DNA of 23,440 nucleotides. It comes from Rhodobacterales bacterium UBA7416. Lineage in GTDB: Bacteria; Pseudomonadota; Alphaproteobacteria; Rhodobacterales; Rhodobacteraceae. The stretch lies in assembly GCA_002469545.1 (NCBI GenBank), contig DKMK01000059.1, positions 1 through 23,440 on the forward strand. The letters run 5' to 3'. The notes under the pieces were generated by a model. It saw nothing but the letters and a program-made list of their open reading frames with translations, made no database searches and was not told the DNA's origin. Made by a program: the position numbers and the translations under genes. Positions within the stretch are counted from its first letter, which is position 1; each line of letters opens with the position of its first letter. This document shows positions 7,282-14,968 of this stretch, in pieces.

Positions 7282-8808
7282 CTAACCCCCAAATAAATCC
7301 AATAGCTTTAGGCGTTGAATTTTACCGGACGGCCCTTTTGGTAGCTCTGCTAAAAAATGGATACGGTCTGGTGATTTGAATTTCCCGAGTTTAGATCGAC
7401 AGAGTTCAAGCAAGTCTGCTTCGGATGCTTGGCTGTTATCAGCCAGCTTAACCGCCGCTTCTACGCGTTGGCCATATGTGTCGCATGCGATTGCGAATGC
7501 GCCTGCCTCGACAACATCTGGATGCGCATAAAGGGAATCGTCGATTTCACGCGGAGAGATATTTTCGCCACCTTTGATAATCAGCTCTTTGAGACGACCT
7601 GACACGAAAACATAACCGTCGTCATCCATATATCCAAGGTCACCCGTTAATAGCCATCCATCACTGGTTTTCGTATTTTGTGTCGCTTCGTCATTATCCA
7701 AGTATTCCAACATGACATTTGGGCCACGGATCGCAATTTCACCGGTTTCATTTGCATCTTGTTTCACACCTTCTGGTGTTAAGATTGTTACTTCGTTACC
7801 AAATGCAATGCCTGGTGATCCAATTTTACGAACGCCAGGTGGCAATGGGTTTGATAAAATTTGTGCAGCGGTCTCTGTGAGGCCCATCGTTTCAACGATA
7901 GGTAATCCAAAACGTGTCTCAAAGCTGGACTGCGTATCTGCGGCCAATGGGGCAGATGCAGAGCGGCCAAATCGTAAATTCGCGCGTGCGGCATCGCTGG
8001 GATCTGTATTGCCATGTAAGAGATGGGAAATGATCGTGGGTACGACAGAAAACCATGTGACTTTGTACTTTTCGCAGTGATCCCAGAATGCAGAGTTTGA
8101 AAATTTGGGACAAATAACACTGGAACCACCAGACACAAGTGGTGCAATCACGGTCACGCATAAACCGTTAATGTGATACAATGGCAGAACACAAAGTGCA
8201 CGATCGCTGGGCTTTAATTCATGAGCAACAGCAGTCGTCCAGCCTCCCGCCAACAAGCTTGCGTGTGTATGCACGACACCTTTGGGAACACCTGTTGTAC
8301 CAGACGTATACATCAAAAGAGCATGGTCGGTTTGTGTAATGTAAGCTAACACGGCTACTGATACATCTTGGTCAGAAAACTGCTCGGCTGCATTGATGAT
8401 TTCAGGTGTGGCATTAGTTTGAGCCAGCGCATCTGACAGAATTTCTGCCTGCGCTGGTGCGCTGCAAATGTACCGACATTTACTGTGTGAAATGGCGTGT
8501 CCAAGCGCTGCGGGTCCCGCCGCAAGATTCAACGGTGTTACGCGAAAACCACCGTATAATATTCCATAAAAAGTCACCAATGCCGCACAGCCGTTGGACA
8601 TGCAAAAGGCGACGCTTTCGCCTTGTTGTATTCCAGTTGCTGTCAGTCCAACTGCAATTTTATGTGCCTGCTCTTTTAACGTCCGCCACGTAAGTGGCGC
8701 GTCACCATCTGGAAATAAATAGCAAACGTCATCAGGCGCTGTTTGGGCACGATGATCTAACCAATCACGGATCGTTCCTTTGGGCGGTGAGGACGTTTCA
8801 AATATCAT
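7282..8808 (-). CDS. sauT: AMP-forming acyl-CoA ligase, probable sulfoacetate--CoA ligase (SauT-like)
   Basis: A 508 aa ANL-superfamily enzyme that would form an acyl-adenylate and then an acyl-CoA. The P-loop motif YTSGTTGVPKGVVHTH is at about residues 167-182, followed by MGLTET, the hinge region TGDLGY...GRLKELIIKGGENISP and the C-terminal catalytic lysine context PKGPSGKIQRLKL. The start overlaps the stop of the upstream acylating dehydrogenase (ATGA), so the two are translationally coupled. Known Sau clusters pair exactly these two enzymes: SauT makes sulfoacetyl-CoA and SauS reduces it to sulfoacetaldehyde. The ligase family is certain; the substrate is inferred from the neighbour and the transporter. 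Alternatives are other short acids activated for reduction. It is the last gene of the operon starting at 13207. Confidence 0.7.
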   Translation of the reverse strand: MIFETSSPPKGTIRDWLDHRAQTAPDDVCYLFPDGDAPLTWRTLKEQAHKIAVGLTATGIQQGESVAFCMSNGCAALVTFYGILYGGFRVTPLNLAAGPAALGHAISHSKCRYICSAPAQAEILSDALAQTNATPEIINAAEQFSDQDVSVAVLAYITQTDHALLMYTSGTTGVPKGVVHTHASLLAGGWTTAVAHELKPSDRALCVLPLYHINGLCVTVIAPLVSGGSSVICPKFSNSAFWDHCEKYKVTWFSVVPTIISHLLHGNTDPSDAARANLRFGRSASAPLAADTQSSFETRFGLPIVETMGLTETAAQILSNPLPPGVRKIGSPGIAFGNEVTILTPEGVKQDANETGEIAIRGPNVMLEYLDNDEATQNTKTSDGWLLTGDLGYMDDDGYVFVSGRLKELIIKGGENISPREIDDSLYAHPDVVEAGAFAIACDTYGQRVEAAVKLADNSQASEADLLELCRSKLGKFKSPDRIHFLAELPKGPSGKIQRLKLLDLFGG

Positions 8809-10214
8809 TTACCTGCAACACCCCAATAACCCGCAAAGATATCTTCGAGGGCTGGTTCCACGTTGGGAATTTCACGTACGATTTTTGTGATGTTTAAGAA
8901 ATGTTTCCAATGCAAATTATCATCGATTGAATTGCCGCCCCAACTGCCACAGCCCATGGACAACGAAAACGGCATACCATTGTTGAACGATCCCCCCGTC
9001 GCAAAACAATGCGCTTGGTTTACGATTACCCGACAGGTGGGTAACGTCATACCCATCATTTTGGCGCGATCATCATCATTTGTGTGAATGCCAATCGAAT
9101 GCCCTGCCCCGTAATGGCTTAACATTTTCGCCGCTGTTTCTTTTGCTTGGTTGAAATCTTTTGCACGATATAGCGCGATCACACGAGACAGTTTTTCGCC
9201 CGACAACGGATGATCTTCGCCGATACCTTGGGTTTCGATGCAGATAAATTTAGTGTCTGCTGGGACGCGATCTGTAAGCTCTAACGCTTTGATCAAAACA
9301 TCTGCGTCTTGCGCAATTACATGACGGCTTAGGTGTCCCTTTTGCCATAAACGATCAACAACGTGAGTTTCCATATCGCTTGGTAACGTTGCTCCACCTG
9401 CTTTTGCCAGCTCTGCGATGAAATCATCGTATATTGCATCGACGACAATCAATGAATTTTCGGACGAACACGATGTCGCGTTATCGAATGTTTTGGATGC
9501 AGCAACTTTCTGCACTGCGGCCGTTAAATCAGCGGTTTCATCAATTATCACAGTGACATTACCCGCACCCACGCCAATGGCTGGTGTGCCCGAAGTATAA
9601 GCACGGCGAACATTGTTCTGCGATCCAGTGACAATTACCAAGTCGGTTTCTTCTAACATCCGTTGTGTTTTATCTTTGGTGCCGGGTGCTGGAACCATCT
9701 GAACCAAGTCGGGATTGATTCCAACTTTTTCGAACTCGGCATGAATATAGCCAAGCAATCGTTCGCAACCGACAACGCCTTTGGGCGAAGGGGACAAAAC
9801 GATAGCGTTGCCGCATTTCACAGCGTTTATGATGTTATTTGCGGGCGTTGCAATCGGGTTTGTCGATGGAACGACTGCGCCGACAACGCCGATGGCACGC
9901 GCGATTTTAGTTAAACCTTTTTCGCTGTCTTCTTCGATAACACCAAAGGTTTTGGCGGTTGCAACATCGCGCAGCAACCCCAAAGTCTTGCGGTGGTTTT
10001 TTGTAATTTTGTCGGCAACGTTGCCCAGTCCCGTGCTGGAAACTGCAAGCTCGGCCAACTCTTTGTTTCGTGCAGGCTCCATGATGGCCCAGCCCACTGC
10101 TTGGGCGGCCTTATCATACAGCTCTTGTGATCCGTTTTTTTCAAATTCTGCCTGCGCAGCGCGTGCGCGGCTGATGATTTGATCTACGTCTGTAATGTCT
10201 GTTTCGAGTGACAT
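8805..10214 (-). CDS. sauS: CoA-acylating aldehyde dehydrogenase, probable sulfoacetaldehyde dehydrogenase (SauS-like)
   Basis: A 469 aa enzyme of the AdhE-N/EutE-type acylating aldehyde dehydrogenase family, which interconverts an aldehyde and an acyl-CoA with NAD(P). The nucleotide-binding region GVVGAVVPSTNPIATPANN is at about residues 109-127, and the catalytic cysteine is Cys249 in FDNATSCSSENS. The TSCSSE context and overall length match SauS-type proteins better than bifunctional AdhE, which carries a C-terminal alcohol dehydrogenase domain not present here. The ribosome binding site is weak (TAGGTT). The gene follows tctC, separated by a strong hairpin, and is coupled to the ligase gene. 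In the described pathway the product sulfoacetaldehyde is cleaved by Xsc, which is not in this window. The substrate is inferred rather than proven. Confidence 0.7.
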   Translation of the reverse strand: MSLETDITDVDQIISRARAAQAEFEKNGSQELYDKAAQAVGWAIMEPARNKELAELAVSSTGLGNVADKITKNHRKTLGLLRDVATAKTFGVIEEDSEKGLTKIARAIGVVGAVVPSTNPIATPANNIINAVKCGNAIVLSPSPKGVVGCERLLGYIHAEFEKVGINPDLVQMVPAPGTKDKTQRMLEETDLVIVTGSQNNVRRAYTSGTPAIGVGAGNVTVIIDETADLTAAVQKVAASKTFDNATSCSSENSLIVVDAIYDDFIAELAKAGGATLPSDMETHVVDRLWQKGHLSRHVIAQDADVLIKALELTDRVPADTKFICIETQGIGEDHPLSGEKLSRVIALYRAKDFNQAKETAAKMLSHYGAGHSIGIHTNDDDRAKMMGMTLPTCRVIVNQAHCFATGGSFNNGMPFSLSMGCGSWGGNSIDDNLHWKHFLNITKIVREIPNVEPALEDIFAGYWGVAGK

Positions 10215-10235
10215 GAATAACCTATCTTTGGAGGT

Positions 10236-10259
10236 GAGGCAGGCACAAACGCCTGCCTC
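10236..10259 (-). other. Strong intercistronic hairpin between tctC and sauS
   Basis: A perfect 9-pair stem (GAGGCAGGC 10236-10244 and GCCTGCCTC 10251-10259) has a 6-base loop, just after the tctC stop. In the transcribed (minus) direction it is not followed by a T run, so it is unlikely to be a full terminator. It could protect the tctC 3' end from exonucleases or partly attenuate expression of the downstream enzymes. Confidence 0.7.
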
Positions 10260-10268
10260 TGTTGTTAA

Positions 10269-11225
10269 TTATAAGCCTTTAAGAAGTGCTTCTAGGGTTA
10301 CTTGACGCTTGGCCCACATTGCCAAAACTTCGTCGCGGTTCATGATTTTCATTGGTGAACCACCCGCCTTCATTTTTTGTGCAACGCGTTTATGTGCAAA
10401 CATTGCAGGCACAGTCGCAGCCAATTTGTCGATCACAGCTTGTGGTGTTCCTTTTGGAACCATCACACCGCGAAAGTTCACGGATGTATCATCAACATCA
10501 AGGCCTTGTTCCATCATTGTTGGAACGTCCGGCAAGAATGCGTTGCGTTCAAGATCAGCAACACCCAAGATTTTAATTGTACCAGCAGCCTGTGCACGGA
10601 ACGCATCAGACAGGTTGTTAACACCGCCCAAAACTTCGCCGCTTACAACAGCTTTCATCGCGCCTGCACCACCTGATTTATTTGGGATGTACAGCATTTT
10701 CACGCCTGCAGCTTTTTCGATCTGTAACGCTGCGATATGGTGACCAACGAACAGGCCAGCACCAGAGAATGTCAATTTTCCAGGGTTCGCTTTTGCAAAT
10801 GCAACAACGTCAGCCATTGAATTAAATGCGCTGTCTTTACCGACAACAAACACAGCAGGATCAGAACCCCAGTTCGCGATTGGTTCGAAGCTGTCTGTTG
10901 AATAGTCAACGCCGCCCTTGATTGATTGCGCGATGAAATGAGGCACGTTGTACCCACCCATTGTGTAACCATCGTTATCAGCTTCGTTTGCGAACCAGTT
11001 CCAACCGACACGTCCGCCAGCACCTGGTTTGTTGATGATTGCAACAGGCATGCCAAGCATGTCTTCGTTGCCCGCAGGAATTGTCGCGATGCGCGCTTGG
11101 AAGTCTGTTGCCCCACCTGCGCCATAAGGGATCATCAGTAGTACTGGACGCTCAGGATATTCAGCCTGCGCTGCACCTGACATACCCATTAGCGAAATGG
11201 CTAAGGCTGCTATAATTTTCTTCAT
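10269..11225 (-). CDS. tctC: Tripartite tricarboxylate transporter substrate-binding protein (TctC/Bug family)
   Basis: A 318 aa periplasmic binding protein. It has a clear Sec signal peptide (MKKIIAALAISLMGMSGA then AQA, with cleavage before EYPERP) and the family opening YPERPVLLMIPYGAGGATD. Other TctC/Bug features are INKPGAGGRVGWNWFA and FSGAGLFVGHH. A strong ribosome binding site (GGGAGGAGAACCAA) precedes the ATG. The gene lies 36 bases after tctB, with a small GCTGC/GCAGC hairpin in that gap, and before the enzyme genes. It would capture the substrate and deliver it to TctAB. TTT systems take up carboxylates and some aromatic or sulfonated acids. Given SauS/SauT next door, sulfoacetate or a similar C2 acid is the likely ligand. 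Confidence 0.9.
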   Translation of the reverse strand: MKKIIAALAISLMGMSGAAQAEYPERPVLLMIPYGAGGATDFQARIATIPAGNEDMLGMPVAIINKPGAGGRVGWNWFANEADNDGYTMGGYNVPHFIAQSIKGGVDYSTDSFEPIANWGSDPAVFVVGKDSAFNSMADVVAFAKANPGKLTFSGAGLFVGHHIAALQIEKAAGVKMLYIPNKSGGAGAMKAVVSGEVLGGVNNLSDAFRAQAAGTIKILGVADLERNAFLPDVPTMMEQGLDVDDTSVNFRGVMVPKGTPQAVIDKLAATVPAMFAHKRVAQKMKAGGSPMKIMNRDEVLAMWAKRQVTLEALLKGL

Positions 11226-11261
11226 TTGGTTCTCCTCCCAGAGTTTTGCTGCTTTGGCAGC

Positions 11262-11717
11262 TTAAATAAACAGTCCGCGCGGTGTGTAGACCACAAGGAT
11301 CTTCGCGAAGAGTGCATACATGATGGCGACAAATCCCGCCGTGATTATTGCGCGTTTGACCCATGTTTTTGGTTCAGAATGCGATGCTGGATCATAACTG
11401 GTCACCAGCAGAAAAAATGCGATGGTCGTCGCGGTGTAAAACCCCAGCCCCTTAGCCGCCCAAAAGATATAGATCGCTGAAATCGCAACTCCCGGTGCCA
11501 TATTTTTGAACATATCCATCGACAAACCATTGCCAGCTTTGGATCGACCCAACAGCGCTTTAACGAATGTCCAAAGCGCAAGTCCCAAAAAGAAGAACGA
11601 AATCAAGCGCGGGAATAGATACGCCTCGACTGGCTGACGGGTAAAACTGATGTAACACACCAAGAGAGCAACTAACGCCACAAAACCCGAAGATATTTTA
11701 TGCTGAAGGATTTTCAT
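11262..11717 (-). CDS. tctB: Tripartite tricarboxylate transporter small membrane subunit (TctB)
   Basis: A 151 aa protein with four hydrophobic segments: about residues 10-25 (SGFVALVALLVCYISF), 35-55 (FPRLISFFFLGLALW), 75-95 (APGVAISAIYIFWA) and 95-115 or 122-140. Size and topology are those of TctB, the small and poorly conserved subunit of TTT transporters. It starts inside the tctA stop (ATGA overlap at 11714-11717) and ends 36 bases before tctC. The assignment relies on size, topology and position as much as on sequence. Confidence 0.85.
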   Translation of the reverse strand: MKILQHKISSGFVALVALLVCYISFTRQPVEAYLFPRLISFFFLGLALWTFVKALLGRSKAGNGLSMDMFKNMAPGVAISAIYIFWAAKGLGFYTATTIAFFLLVTSYDPASHSEPKTWVKRAIITAGFVAIMYALFAKILVVYTPRGLFI

Positions 11718-13207
11718 CGTTCTGTCTCCTTTGCCGTTATTTCAGACCAAAGTGAAAGTCCAATCGACAGAACGACGATTGAAACAAGTAAGATGTTTAA
11801 CCCACCTGTAAAGAAGAAGGCGAATGTTCCATCCTGTGCCGATGCCATCAGCGAACCGGATACGAAATTACTTTCTGCGATGGGGCCTAAAATCAATCCC
11901 AACACCAATGGTGCCGCCGAAAACCCAAACCGTTCAAGGAAGTACATCATCGTACCCAGCACAGCCATCACGTAAACATCACCCATGGATTGTTGCACAG
12001 CATATGATCCAAACAGGGCCAATCCTAAAACAACAGCTGCCATAACGGATTGAGGAACCTGCGCCACACGCGCAGCCAGAGATGCGATATAAATACCAAA
12101 GATGCACATTAAAATTTGGCCAATCAACATCGAGTTAATGAACGGCCAGATTACCTCTGGATATTCGATAAACAGATTTGGGCCAGGGAAAATACCATGA
12201 ATAACCAGACCACCCAATAAAACGGCTGCTGTCGGGCTACCCGGAATTGACAGAATTAACAGGGGCACCAATGATGGCCCAACCATTGCATTATTTGCGG
12301 ATTCCGCTGCGATCACGCCCTCGGAATGCCCTGTGCCAAACTTGGCTTTCTCTGGCGAAAATTTCTTTGCTTGGTCATATGCAAGCAAACCTGCAATTTG
12401 ACCACCAACACCGGGGATCAATCCAATAATAGACCCAATCCCAGTACCGATTGCCAATGCGCGTTTACGTGAAAACACTTCGCGGAATGCTGCGGCAATG
12501 GGATGTTTTTTCACTTGTATCTGTTCCATGTCAGTTTGGAAGCGACCCTTTGAAAACATCGTTATGACTTGGGGAATTGCGAACAGACCAATCAATGCGG
12601 GAATAATATTGACCCCGCCACCCAACGCAGGATGAAATACGAAACGTTTCACGCCTTGAATGTCGTCGAAACCAATTGTCGCAAGCCACATACCGATACA
12701 ACCAGACAGCAATCCTTTTACAACGGACCCAGCTTCCAATGATCCAATCACGGTCACACCAATGATAGCCAACCAAAATACATGTGGCGTCTTGAACTCA
12801 TTGGCCAATTTTGCCAATTCTGGCGTCAAAAAGATCAACAAGAACACACCGAACAGCCCGCCAATCAGGGATGAAATAAACGACAGCTGTAATGCTTTTG
12901 CACCCTCGCCCTTTTTGGCCATTGTGTGACCATCCAGCGTGGTAGCAATGTTTGCAGGGGCGCCTGGGATTTTCAACAAGATCGCACTTACCGCACCACC
13001 TGCCACTGTAGACGTGTATGCAGCGCCCAATAAGATCAGCCCGTGAACTGGCGTCATGTTGAAGGTAAACGGGATAAGCAACGCCACAGTCATTGTCGGC
13101 GACAAGCCCGGCGTTGCACCCATAATCAATCCACCGATGGTACCGCCGATAAGCAGCAACATTGATGTTAAAGTGAAAACTTCACCAAAGTAAAAAATGA
13201 AATCCAT
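11714..13207 (-). CDS. tctA: Tripartite tricarboxylate transporter large permease (TctA)
   Basis: A 497 aa polytopic inner-membrane permease. The start chosen is the ATG at 13207 (MDFIFYFGEVFTLTSM), preceded on the minus strand by AGAGGAT with good spacing. A longer frame from 13333 would run through the promoter, operator and into the divergent regulator gene. Family hallmarks are GGTIGGLIMGATPGLSPTMT near the N-terminus, LLKIPGAPANIATTLDGHTM, and later GLIPGVGGQIAGLLAYDQAK and LLILSIPGSPTAAVLLGGL, the repeated glycine/proline motifs of TctA. It is the first gene of tctABC-sauST and probably transcribed from the promoter overlapped by the LacI-type operator. Confidence 0.93.
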   Translation of the reverse strand: MDFIFYFGEVFTLTSMLLLIGGTIGGLIMGATPGLSPTMTVALLIPFTFNMTPVHGLILLGAAYTSTVAGGAVSAILLKIPGAPANIATTLDGHTMAKKGEGAKALQLSFISSLIGGLFGVFLLIFLTPELAKLANEFKTPHVFWLAIIGVTVIGSLEAGSVVKGLLSGCIGMWLATIGFDDIQGVKRFVFHPALGGGVNIIPALIGLFAIPQVITMFSKGRFQTDMEQIQVKKHPIAAAFREVFSRKRALAIGTGIGSIIGLIPGVGGQIAGLLAYDQAKKFSPEKAKFGTGHSEGVIAAESANNAMVGPSLVPLLILSIPGSPTAAVLLGGLVIHGIFPGPNLFIEYPEVIWPFINSMLIGQILMCIFGIYIASLAARVAQVPQSVMAAVVLGLALFGSYAVQQSMGDVYVMAVLGTMMYFLERFGFSAAPLVLGLILGPIAESNFVSGSLMASAQDGTFAFFFTGGLNILLVSIVVLSIGLSLWSEITAKETER

Positions 13208-13232
13208 GTGATCCTCTTCCCTATGATTCCTG

Positions 13233-13260
13233 AAGTTAGCTAATGAAAATAGTAATGCAA
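13233..13260 (-). promoter_or_regulatory. Candidate sigma-70 promoter for tctABC-sauST
   Basis: On the minus strand TTGCAT (13260-13255) is followed after 16 bases by TAACTT (13238-13233), a plausible -35/-10 pair about 26 bases upstream of the tctA start codon. The -35 hexamer overlaps the LacI-type operator at 13256-13269, as expected for a repressed promoter. No experimental start is known. Confidence 0.5.
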
Positions 13261-13269
13261 ACGTTTTCA
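13256..13269. promoter_or_regulatory. LacI-family operator in the tctA/lacI-type divergent promoter region
   Basis: TGCAAACGTTTTCA fits the general LacI-family operator pattern TGNAANCGNTTNCA at every fixed position, with the central CG the family favours. It lies 49 bases upstream of tctA and 20 bases upstream of the regulator start, so one site could control both. A wider perfect 8-base inverted repeat, AATGAAAA (13242-13249) and TTTTCATT (13264-13271), overlaps it and may be a second half-site arrangement. Confidence 0.75.
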
Positions 13270-13288
13270 TTGATGCTATGGTGAGCAC

Positions 13289-14311
13289 ATGAAAAACAAA
13301 TTGAACGCAGATATTATTGATGTTGCAAACCATGCAGGTGTTTCACCGGCGACGGTTTCACGATCATTCAATCATCCCGATAAAGTGTTGCTTAGTACCC
13401 GTAAGCGTATCGAAAGGGCAATTGCACAGACTGGATATATTCGAAATCGTGCGGCCCAAGCCATTCAGGGCAAACGAAGTGGAACTGTTGGATTGATTGT
13501 ACCAACATTGGACAACGCCATTTTTTCAAACCTTATTCAGGCGTTTTCCGAAGAAATGCGGTTACATGGTTTCACAATGTTGGTCACGACGCACGGGTAC
13601 GATTTGAAGGATGAATATCTTCTGCTCCGCAGCTTGTTGGAGCATCGTGTCGAAGGTGTTGCATTGATTGGTCATGACCATTCTGACGAAACCTATACCT
13701 TGCTTGAGCGTCGCAATGTACCAGTTGTATCGATGTGGAACTATAAAGAAGATTCCAAGATTTCATGTGTTGGTGGCGAAAATGATCAAGCGGGTCGTGC
13801 CATCGCCAAACATATTGTCGATTTAGGGCACACTGAAATAGCAATCGCATTTCCCAGTGTGAAAGAGAATGATCGCGCCCGCGATCGAAAGCACGGTGTT
13901 CTGGCGTATTTGGCAGAAGCAGGACTCACAGTTCCAGTGCACAGGCAAATCGAAACAGTGTATTCAATCGCAAATGCCCGAAACAGCGCTGCGGAACTGT
14001 TTGAAATGCAACCACGACCGACGGCTGTGATCGCAGGGAACGACGTGATTGCACAAGGTGTCATTTACGCTGCACAAGCCAAAGGCTTGGACGTTCCCAA
14101 TGATGTTTCGGTGACGGGTATTGGCGATTTTTCTGGATCTGCATCTGCATTCCCAAGCGTTACCACGGTACGCATGCGGCCCAATAAAGTGGGGAAAATA
14201 GCAGCATCCCTTTTATTGGAACGTATCAATGGCGAAGATGAAACAGACCCATCTCGTATAAAAGTAGCGGTGGAGGTTAAAAGTCGGGAAAGTACAAAAA
14301 GGTGCTGTTAA
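13289..14311 (+). CDS. LacI-family transcriptional regulator of the tct-sau operon
   Basis: A 340 aa regulator with an N-terminal LacI helix-turn-helix and hinge (ADIIDVANHAGVSPATVSRS at about residues 7-26, hinge helix near NRAAQAIQGKRSGTVGLIVP). A periplasmic-binding-protein-like effector domain follows (PTAVIAGNDVIAQGVIYAAQ, DVSVTGIGDF). It is divergent from tctA across an 81-base region holding a perfect LacI-type operator. It probably represses the operon and releases it on binding the transported substrate or a metabolite. The C-terminus reads VKSREST and then KRCC. Family members usually end soon after a REST-like motif, and here the last codons (GG TGC TGT T) coincide with the end of a decayed IS6 element, so the original tail was probably replaced. 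Confidence 0.9.
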   Translation: MKNKLNADIIDVANHAGVSPATVSRSFNHPDKVLLSTRKRIERAIAQTGYIRNRAAQAIQGKRSGTVGLIVPTLDNAIFSNLIQAFSEEMRLHGFTMLVTTHGYDLKDEYLLLRSLLEHRVEGVALIGHDHSDETYTLLERRNVPVVSMWNYKEDSKISCVGGENDQAGRAIAKHIVDLGHTEIAIAFPSVKENDRARDRKHGVLAYLAEAGLTVPVHRQIETVYSIANARNSAAELFEMQPRPTAVIAGNDVIAQGVIYAAQAKGLDVPNDVSVTGIGDFSGSASAFPSVTTVRMRPNKVGKIAASLLLERINGEDETDPSRIKVAVEVKSRESTKRCC

Positions 14312-14763
14312 GGTAATTATAACTCGTCTCAAAACACCCTAATTGCAGAACGTAAGGAAACACAGATTTGGAACCACTCGTCAAGAACAGCACTGCGTTT
14401 TGGCTTGTAAGTCTGTCTGATTTCAAGGTGCTTTGGAAACTAGGGGCTATTCAGCCAAAGATAGAACCGTTCACCGTTAATTTTTACAAAGACTTCGTCT
14501 AAGTGTCTCGGCCAATTCGGTTGGTGACCCTTCCTCTTCTTTCGTGTTTCAATTGCAATCTTTGCATCAAACCTGTTCACTCAAGACCAAACAGGTTCGT
14601 GGTAAATATCAATTTCACGATCATGCAAAATATCTTCGACTTGGCGAAGGCTGAGCAGATAACGTACGTAGTACATCACTACCAAACGGATGGTTTTGGG
14701 GCATGTCTTTAAATCCTTGAATGGGATTTGTGTTGTCATTCACCAAAATTATGGAACAGTAAC
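14301..14763 (-). mobile_element. Decayed IS6-family element between the lacI-type and histidine kinase genes
   Basis: The 463-base region holds an internally deleted IS6-type transposase. The flanking ends resemble IS6 terminal repeats, which typically read GG..CTGTTGCAAA inward. The left end reads GGTGCTGTTAAGG (14301-14313). The right end, on the minus strand, reads GTTACTGTTCCATAATTT (14763-14746). Both keep CTGTT at the right position. No 8-base target duplication is visible. The element is far shorter than an intact IS6 copy (about 0.8 kb) and clearly dead. Confidence 0.6.
14329..14739 (-). pseudogene. IS6-family transposase remnant with frameshift and internal deletion
   Basis: From an ATG at 14739 the minus strand reads MTTQIPFKDLKT, then YLLSLRQVEDILHDREIDIY, and stops at TGA after VWS. 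A second frame continues NRFDAKIAIETRKKRKG... into HLDEVFVKINGERFYLW, which contains the first catalytic aspartate region of IS6-family DDE transposases, and stops shortly after. A third frame then gives KHLEIRQTYKPKRSAVLDEW, which matches the usual C-terminal end of these proteins. The block between YLW and the C-terminal tail, holding the rest of the DDE triad, is missing. The gene cannot make an active enzyme. Family recognition is by eye. Confidence 0.75.
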
Positions 14764-14968
14764 TTGTTCGTCAAATTTGTCTGACAATACCTTCGCGACA
14801 ATTGTGAAAGGAACTTATCAAGGCAGGAAAGAAGGCTTCTACAAGGAATGGAATTGAGATTATTGCAATAGCCGACCTTTCGGTTTCCTTGGTTGTTAAG
14901 GCCAATCCTTAATTATTACGCCAGCCCAAACCATCACATCAAAAGATTCATCGCAGCTGACACTCTAA

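Noticed and set aside
13208..13333. N-terminal extension of tctA to 13333
   Set aside because: It would run through the promoter, operator and the divergent regulator's start; the ATG at 13207 has a good ribosome binding site and gives the family's normal N-terminus.
14503..14712. 69-codon plus-strand open frame
   Set aside because: It is the antisense shadow of the IS6 transposase relic, which is recognisable on the minus strand.
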